Part shown: positions 1 through 8,930 of the stretch, in pieces
How the letters are laid out: every line of letters starts with the position of its first letter
Position numbering within the stretch: position 1 is the stretch's first letter
Origin: JAVZLQ01 sp049972525
GTDB lineage: Archaea; Thermoproteota; Bathyarchaeia; Bathyarchaeales; Bathycorpusculaceae
NCBI GenBank assembly: GCA_049972525.1
Contig: JBMFKI010000003.1
Location: 53,032 to 117,031 of the forward strand
Direction: 5' to 3'
DNA length: 64,000 nucleotides
The notes under the pieces: model-generated
Told to the model about the DNA's origin: nothing
The model's input: the letters and a program-made list of their open reading frames with translations, nothing else
Database searches by the model: none
Made by a program: the position numbers and the translations under genes

Positions 1-2481
1 TCCAGCTTTCAACTCTTGTCCCCCCTCTTTTAATATTCTTGCTGCTTTGACATGTTGCGGTGTTGTCTTTGTGTAGCGTTCTGGTTCTTCGCCTAACACC
101 ACGTTAAAGGCTAATTCTTCTAGGCTTTCCCATTCGCGTCTTTTAAGGCGCGTGTAGCAGTCGCGAATTATTTCACACGTGTCCTTTTTGGCCTTTTCAA
201 AGTCTGCTGGTGTTTTAACTGTAGCTAGACGTTCCTTCATTTTGTCAAACGCCTTCTTAATAAACAGTGGAATGTGCCTTTTTTTGCCGGTTAACCCCTT
301 AACGTCAACGCTGCCATCCTCCAAAACTCCAAGGTAATTCTTTTTTCGGGAGCTGAAAACGACGTATCTGTAAACTTTATCAACGTCTAGGCTCATTTTT
401 AACTCGCTTTCAGCCCACCTAGACAACTCTTCAATCTGCTCCTTTGATGGGTTTTTTAGGAATATGCTGTCCGTATCACCATAAAGCACTTGAATATTCA
501 GCTCCTTCGCTTTGTTAATTATTCGTGTTATCGAATCTCTTCCTATGGCTGCTGTCGCTTCAGCTACTGGAGGACAGTAAAGGTCGAAAGTTTCAGCTCC
601 AAAAACTCCATAGCTTGCATTCAAAATAACCTTTAAAGCTCCTTGAATTGGGTTATACCAGCTTTTCAACTCCTCTGGCAAGCTTTTATCCTTTGACCTT
701 GGCTTGTACCATCGTACGCGCAAATCCCTAAGTGAACCTATTATGAGGCTTTCTAGAGCCCGTTTTTTTGTGCAGACCCAGTGTGGAGTATCTGGGATTA
801 TGTTATTGCGGCATTCTGGGTGCACACATAAAATGGACTGGTAGCCCAAGTTCCAAACCTTTATTATCGATGGGTATAGACTTTGAAAGTCTAAGTCGGC
901 CACGTTGAAGTGTACGCCTGGCACTGGTTCTACTACTATCGCGCCTTTGTATTTTTTGCCCTTGATTATCGCTTTCGTCGCAGTTTTGCCTTTCACAGCT
1001 AGGATTTCCTCCGCATTTGGTATGAGCATGTTTCTTCTTCGGTGTTCTCTATGTAGAAAGTTTCTTATCCAACGTGAAACTCCCTGTCGGCTAACATCTT
1101 CCATTGGCATACTGCTAACTCTAGCCAAGACCAGAATAAGCTTCATCACCAATTCATCTTCAAAGCTTGTGAGTTTGAAGGTTATTTCAGCGTCTCTAAA
1201 GCAGTACTTTGCAAGTTCCGTATAAGTGAGCTCGCCTAAAGGCTTTTCTAAGCGGATTTTTTCCATGCCGATTAAAGCTTTGCCAACATCATCAAGCGTT
1301 ACGTCTCTATACTTGTTGTTGAAAGCGTAAATTTGGACTGAACGGTTGAAGAAGAACTTGTATAAGTCTATGTGGACGCCATACTTTAAGAGGCATACGC
1401 GTTTGCCAACATCTATTGGAATTTCGTCTTTTTTTAAACCAAAATTTTCTGCTCTGTGCGCCAAATATCGCAGGTCGAAATCATCACCGTTAAACGTTAC
1501 AATGAAGGGGTAACTCCACAAAGCCTCAAAAACAGCCTTAATAAGTTTCTCTTCGGAGTCAAAATACTCTAAACGCACATCAGCGGGTAAATGCTCACTT
1601 CCCTCGCGTACCCCTTCGCGTTTCAAAAGCAACACCCGCATCATCCCATCTGAACCATAAAGTGAAACACAGACAATAGGATAGGCTGCCTCGCGCGCGT
1701 CCGGCATTCTTGTTGGAACTGGCGAATGGACCTCTATATCTAGAGCTAAACGGCGAAACTTCGGTGCAGGGTACTCCAGAAGCCTTGCCCACTGTTCGAT
1801 ATGCATCATTTCCTCATCAGTTGCATCCCGAAAAATCTCCATTATCTGTTTGACGGCTTTTTCCGGCTCTCCCAAACTTTTTAGGACGAGATTGCCATCT
1901 TTAACCTCGTAAATCATTCCAGGCCAAAGATTTTTGTCGTAAATATATGATTGGTAATACTTTATTTTTGCTTCCCAAACCTTAATCTGTTCTGGGGCTA
2001 TCGGCGCCTCTGCAACTTTTGGGAAATCTTCGGGAATTATGTCTCTGATACACCCTTTTGGGCGTCCGCCAATTGCTAATGGATCTTTAGCCACGATTTT
2101 TGTAACTTTCACATTCTTGTCAAGCAGTGGGTCGAATTTCTCTACAATTTCAAAATAGTCAAAACCTGGATGCTTTTTTAGGCGGCTTATTTTCTCAAGC
2201 TCTAGCGGCGAAAGATTTGTTAAACAGTAGGGCTTATGCCCGCTATTGTCGTACCAGAAGTAGATTTGACCTGAAACCGGCTCGTAAAGTTTGATTAAGA
2301 CTTTGCCAGCTTTTCCGTCGTATGTCGCTGAAACAAAATAGGACGCTGTGAGGTTTTTTGGCGCCAGGGGCGGAAAGGCGCGTTTTTTCCTTTCTTCGAG
2401 CACCTTCTCCGTAAAGGGTAGAGTTTCAACTTCCCTTTCAATTTTCGGGGCTGAAAACTCGTCTATTCTGCGTTGAACCAT
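1..2481 (-). CDS. polB: Family B DNA polymerase, C-terminus cut by window edge
   Basis: Replicative or repair DNA polymerase with 3'-5' proofreading. The frame is open from an ATG at 2481 to base 1, giving about 827 residues; the C-terminal thumb end lies outside the window. Visible motifs are Exo I LALDIE (D248, E250), motif A DFQSLYPSII (D531), motif B KVILNASYG (about residue 618), motif C YGDTDS (D669, D671) and KKNYLG further on. All exonuclease and palm carboxylates that I can check are present, so it should be active. The start is supported by GGAG five bases upstream. That ribosome binding site lies inside a dyad (2486-2513). The gene is divergent from the RNA methyltransferase at 2781. 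Family assignment is certain; which PolB subclass it belongs to is not resolved. Confidence 0.96.
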   Translation of the reverse strand, partial: MVQRRIDEFSAPKIEREVETLPFTEKVLEERKKRAFPPLAPKNLTASYFVSATYDGKAGKVLIKLYEPVSGQIYFWYDNSGHKPYCLTNLSPLELEKISRLKKHPGFDYFEIVEKFDPLLDKNVKVTKIVAKDPLAIGGRPKGCIRDIIPEDFPKVAEAPIAPEQIKVWEAKIKYYQSYIYDKNLWPGMIYEVKDGNLVLKSLGEPEKAVKQIMEIFRDATDEEMMHIEQWARLLEYPAPKFRRLALDIEVHSPVPTRMPDAREAAYPIVCVSLYGSDGMMRVLLLKREGVREGSEHLPADVRLEYFDSEEKLIKAVFEALWSYPFIVTFNGDDFDLRYLAHRAENFGLKKDEIPIDVGKRVCLLKYGVHIDLYKFFFNRSVQIYAFNNKYRDVTLDDVGKALIGMEKIRLEKPLGELTYTELAKYCFRDAEITFKLTSFEDELVMKLILVLARVSSMPMEDVSRQGVSRWIRNFLHREHRRRNMLIPNAEEILAVKGKTATKAIIKGKKYKGAIVVEPVPGVHFNVADLDFQSLYPSIIKVWNLGYQSILCVHPECRNNIIPDTPHWVCTKKRALESLIIGSLRDLRVRWYKPRSKDKSLPEELKSWYNPIQGALKVILNASYGVFGAETFDLYCPPVAEATAAIGRDSITRIINKAKELNIQVLYGDTDSIFLKNPSKEQIEELSRWAESELKMSLDVDKVYRYVVFSSRKKNYLGVLEDGSVDVKGLTGKKRHIPLFIKKAFDKMKERLATVKTPADFEKAKKDTCEIIRDCYTRLKRREWESLEELAFNVVLGEEPERYTKTTPQHVKAARILKEGGQELKAG

Positions 2482-2485
2482 CAGC

Positions 2486-2513
2486 ACTCCTAACTCACTA
2501 TTTGATTAGGAGT
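2486..2513 (-). promoter_or_regulatory. Dyad covering the polB ribosome binding site
   Basis: ACTCCTAA at 2486-2493 and TTAGGAGT at 2506-2513 are perfect 8-base inverted complements separated by 12 bases. In the polB transcript the second arm carries the GGAG ribosome binding site, so the folded hairpin would hide it. It could be a translational switch or a protein operator; the pairing is seen, the role is inference. Confidence 0.5.
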
Positions 2514-2592
2514 TTACTAAAATCTCTTGCTGTTTCCTCTATGAGGCGCTTTTTAAATGATCTTCTTTTGAGAATAATTGAAGTTGTGAGCT

Positions 2593-2724
2593 TTAAAAAG
2601 CGTGATTAAAACCATGCTTGCATGTTTTCTGAAATACCTTTCTCGCCACAACCACATATGGATTTGACCCTTGAAGCTTTCCATTTCGGTCCAGGAAAAA
2701 CGCTTGCACACCCCAATAACCCAT
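2593..2724 (-). CDS. Possible 43-residue protein upstream of polB
   Basis: A short frame from ATG 2724 to TAA, in the same direction as polB and about 110 bases ahead of it. It reads MGYWGVQAFFLDRNGKL and continues with a valine-rich stretch and a basic C-terminus. The composition looks protein-like (mixed hydrophobic, Gly, Lys/Arg; no low-complexity runs). An A/T-rich, TATA-like stretch lies just before the start and I see no ribosome binding site, so it would be leaderless. I do not recognise the family. It may be chance; a longer frame on the same strand overlaps it. Confidence 0.3.
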   Translation of the reverse strand: MGYWGVQAFFLDRNGKLQGSNPYVVVARKVFQKTCKHGFNHAF

Positions 2725-2780
2725 ATACACTTAAGTATTAATTTTCTAGAACTGTAAGGGAAATGGAGTGACACTGGTAA

Positions 2781-4133
2781 TTGCTAAGGGAAGCGTGGAC
2801 ACTTGCTATTGAAACTATGAGCTGGATGGAGATGCAAAAGCTAAGCGAGCGTCTAGCATTGGCAAAGACCGTTAAGCAGCTGGGCATCAGCGACGCGGAC
2901 GCCGTAAGGCTTGCGCATATGCTTGTCTGCGAAACTGTTAGGCGGCGAAACTTCATAGATGCTTTCATAAACAGTGTTTTGAAGCCTAAAACCATAAGTG
3001 AATTCGATTTGGGCGTTCAAGCTTTTTTGAGGCTCTATGTTTATCAAACGCGCATAACCAAAAACTGGTCGGAAATTGATTTTAAGGAAGCTGAAAAAAT
3101 TGCGAAAACCACGCGTGCAATTCTCGGATGGAAAACGCTAAAGGGCGTTGAGCATGTCTTGGGGTTTCTGTTAACGCAAAATCCTGAAGTGGTGATGGAT
3201 GGTTTGGGTGATGAGGAGAGAGTTGCGCTTTCCACCTTTCATCCAACATGGTTCGTGAAGTATTGCTTTAGGGTTTTTGGACGTGTTGAGGCAATAAAGA
3301 TTTTAGAGGCGAACATACAGCCACCGCCGACTTACATTAGGCTGAACACGCTAAAGGCTGATGAAGATACGATTCTAAAAGAGCTTAAGGGAGAAGGCGT
3401 GAAGGTTGAAAAAGTCACTTTGCTGAAGTATGCCTACAGAGTTTTAGGCGTCGAAAAACCTTTAACACGGTTAGAAAGTTTCAGAAAAGGCTTATTTTAC
3501 ATACAGGATAAGGCAAGCTGTTTTGCTGCTGAGGTGGCAAGTCCTAAGCCTGACATGGTTGTTCTTGATGTTTGTGCTGCTCCAGGGGCAAAAACCACCT
3601 ATTTGGCACAGCTGATGCAAAACCGCGGTACAATATACTCAATAGATTATTCAAAGCGTAGAATGGACATTTGGAGAGGAGAGGTTAACCGTATGGGCGT
3701 CAAAATAGCTGTCCCAATAATTGCAGACGCGTGTAACCCTTTACCCGTAAATTTAGAAGCAGACATCGTCATTTTGGATCCACCGTGCACGAGCACTGGT
3801 GCCTTTGGGAAACTACCCTCTGCAAAATGGAGGCTTACGAGGCGTTCTGTTGATAAAATGGCTGAAATTCAATGGCAAATGCTATGTAGCTGCGCTGAAA
3901 AGGTGAAGCCTGGCGGTAAACTTGTCTATTCTACATGCAGCATAACCGTTGAAGAAAATGAGATGCTTATTGAACGCTTCTTAAAATTGCATCCAGAATT
4001 TCTACTGATAGACGTTACGCCGAAGATAGGTTTGCCAGGGTTAAGAGGAATGGAAAAATGCATGAGACTTTATCCTAATGTGCATGCTTGTAACGGATTT
4101 TTCATTGCTCAACTCTCAAAAAGTTATGCATGA
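2781..4133 (+). CDS. RsmB/NOP2-family RNA cytosine-C5 methyltransferase
   Basis: SAM-dependent enzyme that methylates cytosine C5 in rRNA or tRNA. The 450 residues contain an N-terminal NusB-like helical region (about 1-140), then a linker and the Rossmann methyltransferase domain from about residue 240. Key motifs are the SAM-binding VCAAPGAKTT, DPPCTSTGAFG with the DPPC cysteine, and YSTCSITVEENE with the catalytic TC cysteine. The start is a TTG placed directly after an in-frame stop codon (2778-2780), with GGAG about 12 bases upstream; an internal ATG at residue 13 is a weaker alternative. It converges with agmatinase, only 3 bases separating the stops. Substrate cannot be told from the sequence. 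Confidence 0.92.
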   Translation: MLREAWTLAIETMSWMEMQKLSERLALAKTVKQLGISDADAVRLAHMLVCETVRRRNFIDAFINSVLKPKTISEFDLGVQAFLRLYVYQTRITKNWSEIDFKEAEKIAKTTRAILGWKTLKGVEHVLGFLLTQNPEVVMDGLGDEERVALSTFHPTWFVKYCFRVFGRVEAIKILEANIQPPPTYIRLNTLKADEDTILKELKGEGVKVEKVTLLKYAYRVLGVEKPLTRLESFRKGLFYIQDKASCFAAEVASPKPDMVVLDVCAAPGAKTTYLAQLMQNRGTIYSIDYSKRRMDIWRGEVNRMGVKIAVPIIADACNPLPVNLEADIVILDPPCTSTGAFGKLPSAKWRLTRRSVDKMAEIQWQMLCSCAEKVKPGGKLVYSTCSITVEENEMLIERFLKLHPEFLLIDVTPKIGLPGLRGMEKCMRLYPNVHACNGFFIAQLSKSYA

Positions 4134-4136
4134 AAT

Positions 4137-5033
4137 CTATTTATGAGATTTTTCCAAGCGGCAAAGTATTTCAAAAATTATCTTTGCAGCTTGAACCGAT
4201 GAGACACCTTGGTCGTAGTTTGGGGCAACCTCTACAACATCGAAACCGATCACTCTTTTGTCGCAGATGCCTTCAAGAATATCTATCAACGTATGCGTTT
4301 CTATTCCTTCTGGTTCCGGGTTCTGTACTGCTGGGGCGTATGCTGGGTCAAGAACGTCCATGTCGACAGATATATAGATATATTTATACTTCGTCAGTTT
4401 TTCCTTCAGTTTTTCGGCAATTTTTTTGCTTTCTTCTCTTCTAATTTGCTGTGTCGTGGAGAATTCTATTTCGGCTTTCTTTGCATAAGCTAATTCTTCT
4501 CTGCAAACTGCCCTCGTGCCAACTTCTAGAATCTTTGCTGGCTTTAGCTCTTCGTTTATCCTTCGCATGAAAGTAGCGTGTGAAAGTTTTAAGCCCATAA
4601 ACTCGTTTCGCAAATCGAGATGTGCATCAAAACTTACTAAAGCGGTTTTCCGTGTTTTATCGCCTAAACCGCTAATGACGCCTAAAGTTATTGTGTGTTC
4701 TCCACCAATCGCAACTGGAATTTTGCCTGCGTCAACGATTTCCTTAATTACAAGTGCTGTTCTCTCCAAAGTTTTTTTTGTATCTGTTGATACATGCAAG
4801 TCGCCCAAATCGTGTATCCTTAAATCTTCAACATCGATTCCTGTGCGGAAACTGTGCGTTTCTATATTTAATGATGCTTGGCGAATTGCATTTGGTCCAA
4901 ACCTTGCTCCGGTGCGATAAGTGCTTGTGACGTCGAATGGAACCCCAAGAATTGTGTAGTCTGCTTCTTCGAAAGGTTTCTGGAAACCGCTGAAAAAGTT
5001 TGGTTGCGAGGTGAAAAGTTCGCGGTTGCTCAT
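4137..5033 (-). CDS. speB: Agmatinase (ureohydrolase family)
   Basis: Binuclear manganese hydrolase that releases urea from agmatine to make putrescine; agmatine also serves tRNA-Ile2 modification in archaea. The 298 residues carry GGEH (H113), FDAHLD (D136, H138, D140) and VDMDVLDPAY (second aspartate pair near residue 221), a complete metal-ligand set. The N-terminal segment with GARFGPNAIR is typical of agmatinase rather than arginase. GAGGAG eight bases ahead supports the ATG start. It is monocistronic, convergent with the methyltransferase gene. Distinction from other ureohydrolases (formiminoglutamase, guanidinobutyrase) rests on overall similarity only. Confidence 0.9.
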   Translation of the reverse strand: MSNRELFTSQPNFFSGFQKPFEEADYTILGVPFDVTSTYRTGARFGPNAIRQASLNIETHSFRTGIDVEDLRIHDLGDLHVSTDTKKTLERTALVIKEIVDAGKIPVAIGGEHTITLGVISGLGDKTRKTALVSFDAHLDLRNEFMGLKLSHATFMRRINEELKPAKILEVGTRAVCREELAYAKKAEIEFSTTQQIRREESKKIAEKLKEKLTKYKYIYISVDMDVLDPAYAPAVQNPEPEGIETHTLIDILEGICDKRVIGFDVVEVAPNYDQGVSSVQAAKIIFEILCRLEKSHK

Positions 5034-5183
5034 TAGTTTTCTCCTCTTTTGTTTTGCATATCTGTTTGTTTGCCTCTAAACTTTTTCGTTCCGACGCTTG
5101 AATATGTAATGCCGTTGAGCGTTTAAACATTAAATTTATTAATGTTGCTGTTAAATGCATTAAAGTTAAAGGGCGGTTTGAAA

Positions 5184-5537
5184 ATGTCCGTTAGGGCAAA
5201 GCTTAAAATCGAAAGCGTTGGAATGCTTTCAGTTTCAGTTTTTTACCTTGTTGTTGGTGCTTTATGCTTTTTCGTTTTAGCCACAAACTTCCGACTGATT
5301 CATATCGGCATAATTGGCGTTTTCAGCCTAATAACCAGCTATGGAGTTTTTAAGAAACGTTTTTGGGCGATGTGGAGTGCGATCATACTGCTTTTCATGG
5401 CAACGGTTTTCTCTGCAACAATACTTTACTTCTTTTTCGGAAAAGACCTTGTTCTCGACTTAGGCTCCGTGGTGTACTTAGTTTTGACATGGATTTTTAC
5501 GGCGTATTTGGCTGCGAAAAGGAAAAACTTGAGCTAA
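5184..5537 (+). CDS. Four-helix hypothetical membrane protein
   Basis: Small integral membrane protein of 117 residues. After a short basic N-terminus (MSVRAKLKIES) there are about four hydrophobic segments and a basic tail ending KRKNLS. I chose ATG 5184 rather than the in-frame ATG 5142 because the protein then begins with a charged segment followed directly by the first membrane helix, and because AAATTTATTAAT near 5130-5141 is a good TATA element for a transcript starting near 5165. Its last 41 bases overlap the 3' end of the convergent moeA gene. No family recognised. Confidence 0.7.
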   Translation: MSVRAKLKIESVGMLSVSVFYLVVGALCFFVLATNFRLIHIGIIGVFSLITSYGVFKKRFWAMWSAIILLFMATVFSATILYFFFGKDLVLDLGSVVYLVLTWIFTAYLAAKRKNLS

Positions 5538-6762
5538 AAAGTCTAACCGTAACCTCTTCCCCCTCTTCTATAAACTGCTGGTTTTCAGCTATCTCAACGA
5601 ATCCATCTGCCTTTGCAAGAGTTGTTATGGCGCCAGAAAGCCCAGACTGGACGGGTTCAGCGATAAGCCTGTTCATTTTATCACGGCTTAACCTAACCAT
5701 AACAAAAGTTCGTCTTCCCTTTGCTGGAAAAATTCGAGTGGCAGAAAACGCCCTAACGGTAAAATTATCCTCAGTTTTCCTTCCAGACATGCTCAAAAGC
5801 ACTGGACGAGTAAGCAGATGGAAAATCAGGAGAGCGGATGTTGGATGACCTGGAAGCGAAAAGACGGGCTTATCATTTATTAGAGCTACCGTTGTTGGTT
5901 TTCCAGGTTTTGTCGCAATTCCGCATATCATAACTCCTGGTTTTCCAAGCGAATTCAGGATTTGCGGAATGACATCCTTTGGACCTACGGAAACTCCGCC
6001 TGAGGTTATAACTATGTCTGTTGTCGCTAGGGCATCTTCCAGCGCTTTTTGCATTTCAGTTTTCTCGTCTGGAAAGACGCCCATATAAACTGGCTTTCCG
6101 CCACTTTCTAAAACTGCTGTGCTTAGGCTGTAAGTGTTTATGTCATAAATTTTTCCTGGAAGAAGCTTCTTGCCTGGTTCTGTTATCTCCACACCTGTTG
6201 ATAAAACTGCCACTTTTGGAATCCTGTAGACTTTCACTTTTGCTAATCCCAAAGCAGCTAAAACGCCTATTTCCCTTGAACCTAAAAGTTTTCCAGCTTT
6301 AAGAACTGTTTCACCCTTCTTTATGTCTGAGCCTGCCTTCATGACGTTTTCATCCCTTGTAACGGCTGTGTAAACGTATAAGTTGTTGTCCCTTTTCTCC
6401 GCGTGTTCAAGTGGAACAACAGCGTCTGCCCCTTCTGGTATTGGTGCGCCGGTCATGATTTCAGTAGCCATTCCCTTTCGGATTTTTATTTTTGGCTGCT
6501 CTCCAACGCTTACTGTACCGCAAACTCTCAATATCACAGGTTTGTTTTCTTCTGCGCCAAACGTGTCTTCAGCCTTTAAGGCGTATCCGTCAACTGTTGA
6601 GCGGTTGAATGGTGGAATATCCAAACTTGCGGTTATGTTTTCTGCTAAGACTCTATTGTGGGCTTCTAGAAGCGAAATTTCCTCAACGCCTAAAGGCTTG
6701 AGTTTGAAATATTTTCTGATGATCTCCTGTACTTCTTCGATGGTTAAAAGCCTTCTAAACAT
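5497..6762 (-). CDS. moeA: MoeA-like molybdopterin molybdenumtransferase (copy 2)
   Basis: Inserts molybdate or tungstate into adenylylated molybdopterin to finish the cofactor. The 421 residues show the family landmarks: PPFNRSTVDGYAL near residue 50, TGAPIPEGADAVV near 110, TSGGVSVGPKDVIP near 255 and LPGHPTSALL near 300, then the C-terminal beta domain. It is the second of two MoeA paralogues; its start overlaps the end of the upstream copy by 19 bases, so the two are translated as one operon. Two MoeA copies are common in archaea using tungsten or molybdenum, possibly one per metal; the assignment of a metal is inference. No molybdoenzyme lies in the window. Confidence 0.93.
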   Translation of the reverse strand: MFRRLLTIEEVQEIIRKYFKLKPLGVEEISLLEAHNRVLAENITASLDIPPFNRSTVDGYALKAEDTFGAEENKPVILRVCGTVSVGEQPKIKIRKGMATEIMTGAPIPEGADAVVPLEHAEKRDNNLYVYTAVTRDENVMKAGSDIKKGETVLKAGKLLGSREIGVLAALGLAKVKVYRIPKVAVLSTGVEITEPGKKLLPGKIYDINTYSLSTAVLESGGKPVYMGVFPDEKTEMQKALEDALATTDIVITSGGVSVGPKDVIPQILNSLGKPGVMICGIATKPGKPTTVALINDKPVFSLPGHPTSALLIFHLLTRPVLLSMSGRKTEDNFTVRAFSATRIFPAKGRRTFVMVRLSRDKMNRLIAEPVQSGLSGAITTLAKADGFVEIAENQQFIEEGEEVTVRLFSSSFSFSQPNTP

Positions 6763-8009
6763 GCTCTCTCCTCGACGGTGTCAAAAAGGTGAACTGAAAC
6801 TGTTTCTCCTTCATCTAATCCTTCAACATTTTCTGGAACAACTACATAGCCATTAGCCTTGGTCATAGTCGAAATCACACCTGAACCCATCGAACTTATG
6901 GGTTCAGCAAAATATTCTTCATCACTTTTGAAGACATGAACTCTGACGAAGGTTTTGCGCCCAAGCGCTGTTGTTACGCGTTTTGTCATTTGCGCCTTAA
7001 TAACAGGCCTTGACTCTTCCCTCTCTAGTCCCATAAGAACGTTTATTACTGGTTTTGCAAAAACTTCAAACCCTATCATTGCCGCAACTGGGTTGCCTGA
7101 AAGAATTATTATTGGCTTCTCGTTCACTATCGCTAGGGCTGTTGGCATGGCTGGGCGCATTGCCATCCCGTGAACGATTATGCCTAGTTTTCCGAGCTTA
7201 TTGATTGCGTCTGGGACGATGTCTGAAAGCCCAACGCTTGTGCCGCCAGTAGTTATAACCATGTCGGCAACTTTAAGCCCCAACTTCATCTTTTCAGTTA
7301 TCTCATTAGTGTCATCCCTTGCTATGCCTAAGTCAACGGGTTCAACTTCTAACTCGCGGCATAAAGCTGAAAGGATGAGCCTGTTAACTTCAAAAATTTG
7401 GCCTTCTTGAGGTTTTGTGCCTATTTCGACAAGCTCATTTCCAGTTGCAAGTATCGCCACCTTTGGTTTCTCGAAGACCTTAGCATTTACTATTCCTAAG
7501 GCGGCTATCAGCCCTAAATGCTGTGGCTTTAGGCGCGTTCCAGCTTTTATAGCAATCTCCCCTTTTCGAATGTCTTCACCTCTTTTCGCTATGTTTTCGC
7601 CTGGTGTAACTGAAACCCAGACTTCCAGTTCGCTGTTTGTTTTCTTTGTGTTTTCAAGCATAACAACCGCGTCTGCCCCTTTTGGAATAGGGCTTCCAGT
7701 CCAAACTTGTTTTACTTCTCCATTTTCAATGTTTTCTTTGCTGGTTATTCGGAAAGTTTTTGGTTTGAACTGTGTTACTCCGACTGTTTCTTCTGCTTTT
7801 ATAGCGTATCCGTCAACTGCTGAACGATCAAATCTTGGCAAATCTTCACAAGCTCGTATGTCTTCTGCTAGAACACGGTTAAGCGCCTGCTCAAGTGGAA
7901 CTTTTATGGTCTTTAGTTTTCCCGTTTGCAACTTGTTAAAGAAGATTCTCTTTGCTTCCTCTACTGGTGTAAGTTTTTGAAATCCTTTGAGTCGCGTCAA
8001 AATCTGCAC
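6744..8009 (-). CDS. moeA: MoeA-like molybdopterin molybdenumtransferase (copy 1)
   Basis: First of two tandem MoeA proteins, also 421 residues. Motifs are LPRFDRSAVDGYAI, TGSPIPKGADAVVML, TTGGTSVGLSDIVPD and LSGNPVAAMIGF; the last differs from the LPGHP of the downstream copy, showing that the two are long-separated paralogues and not a recent duplication. Its N-terminus starts with extra residues (MQILTRLKGFQKLTPVEEA) before the common domain. The gene precedes and overlaps the second copy. Role as in the neighbouring copy: metal insertion into molybdopterin. Confidence 0.93.
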   Translation of the reverse strand: MQILTRLKGFQKLTPVEEAKRIFFNKLQTGKLKTIKVPLEQALNRVLAEDIRACEDLPRFDRSAVDGYAIKAEETVGVTQFKPKTFRITSKENIENGEVKQVWTGSPIPKGADAVVMLENTKKTNSELEVWVSVTPGENIAKRGEDIRKGEIAIKAGTRLKPQHLGLIAALGIVNAKVFEKPKVAILATGNELVEIGTKPQEGQIFEVNRLILSALCRELEVEPVDLGIARDDTNEITEKMKLGLKVADMVITTGGTSVGLSDIVPDAINKLGKLGIIVHGMAMRPAMPTALAIVNEKPIIILSGNPVAAMIGFEVFAKPVINVLMGLEREESRPVIKAQMTKRVTTALGRKTFVRVHVFKSDEEYFAEPISSMGSGVISTMTKANGYVVVPENVEGLDEGETVSVHLFDTVEERACLEGF

Positions 8010-8054
8010 CTATAAACAGCACTGTGCACTGCATACAAAAATGTATCGCATCAA

Positions 8055-8918
8055 CTAGCCTTTTAGCTGTTTTTGAAGTATGTCGCGCATTTTTATTGCG
8101 TCCAAGTCCAGTATTGGACTTTCGCTTATAATCACTGGTTTTAAATTAAATTCTACGATAACCTTTGCAAGCATTGAGAAGTCTGGTCCATAGGCATTCT
8201 CTTCCAGTACATGGTGACACTTTTCACCTTTTTCCGTAAATTCAACTTTTGTGAAGTGGCAATGCATGTTTTTCACCGCTTCAGTTCCAAGTCTATTTTC
8301 GATAGTTTCAATCACCATGCGAAAGTCATCAACACTTTTGAAGCGCCCATTTTCTCTTGCGTGCAAATGCGCCCAATCTATTACTGGCTGCGTCTGCTCT
8401 ACCTCTTCGCATAAACCTAAAATTTCCTCTAAGCTTCCGAATTGGGACTGTTTACCCATAGTTTCCGGACCGATTTTGACGTTTTTTATCCCTAAAGCCT
8501 TCAGTGATTGTGCAACTTCCTTTAGGGCTTCTAAACAGTTTTTGAAAACTTCAGTTCGGGGTGTTTTCCCGTAGAAGCCAGGATGGAAAACAACAGTGTG
8601 TGCTCTCATCCATTCTGCTGCTGTTGCACAAGCTATTAGGCGCTGTTTGCTTGACTCAATAACACTTTTTTCGCCGCAAAAGTTTATGAAATATGAGCCA
8701 TGCAAGCTAATCCAAACATCGTTTTCAGCAGCTTTTAAACCAAGCTTTTCTGCGTCGTCCATTTTTATTTGGGGTTTTGCGCCCCAGCGGACAGCCTGAT
8801 ATTCAAACGCATCAAGTCCTTCGTCCCTTAGAAGTTTTGGGACATCTTCTAGTTTTGCTTTTAACACACAGAAAGTTGGAGGCACACCAGCTGGACCAAA
8901 TCTTGGGCGGTCAGCCAT
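8055..8918 (-). CDS. nfo: Endonuclease IV-like TIM barrel protein
   Basis: Resembles endonuclease IV, which cuts 5' of abasic sites using three metal ions. The 287 residues show the family's ordered metal-site motifs: SLHGSYFIN, VVFHPGFYGK, IGPETMGKQSQFG, VIDWAHLHAR, HCHFTKVE and ISESP. The histidines, glutamates and aspartates expected of the AP endonuclease 2 superfamily are in place. The N-terminus RFGPAGVPPTF matches archaeal members. It may act as a base-excision repair enzyme or as a related sugar isomerase-like protein; the PETMGKQSQFG motif favours the nuclease. It stands 13 bases from the membrane protein upstream on the same strand. Confidence 0.83.
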   Translation of the reverse strand: MADRPRFGPAGVPPTFCVLKAKLEDVPKLLRDEGLDAFEYQAVRWGAKPQIKMDDAEKLGLKAAENDVWISLHGSYFINFCGEKSVIESSKQRLIACATAAEWMRAHTVVFHPGFYGKTPRTEVFKNCLEALKEVAQSLKALGIKNVKIGPETMGKQSQFGSLEEILGLCEEVEQTQPVIDWAHLHARENGRFKSVDDFRMVIETIENRLGTEAVKNMHCHFTKVEFTEKGEKCHHVLEENAYGPDFSMLAKVIVEFNLKPVIISESPILDLDAIKMRDILQKQLKG

Positions 8919-8930
8919 TAAAACTCACTT

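Noticed and set aside
905..1225. Plus-strand open frames across the polB gene
   Set aside because: They are antisense to an intact polymerase frame with all conserved motifs.
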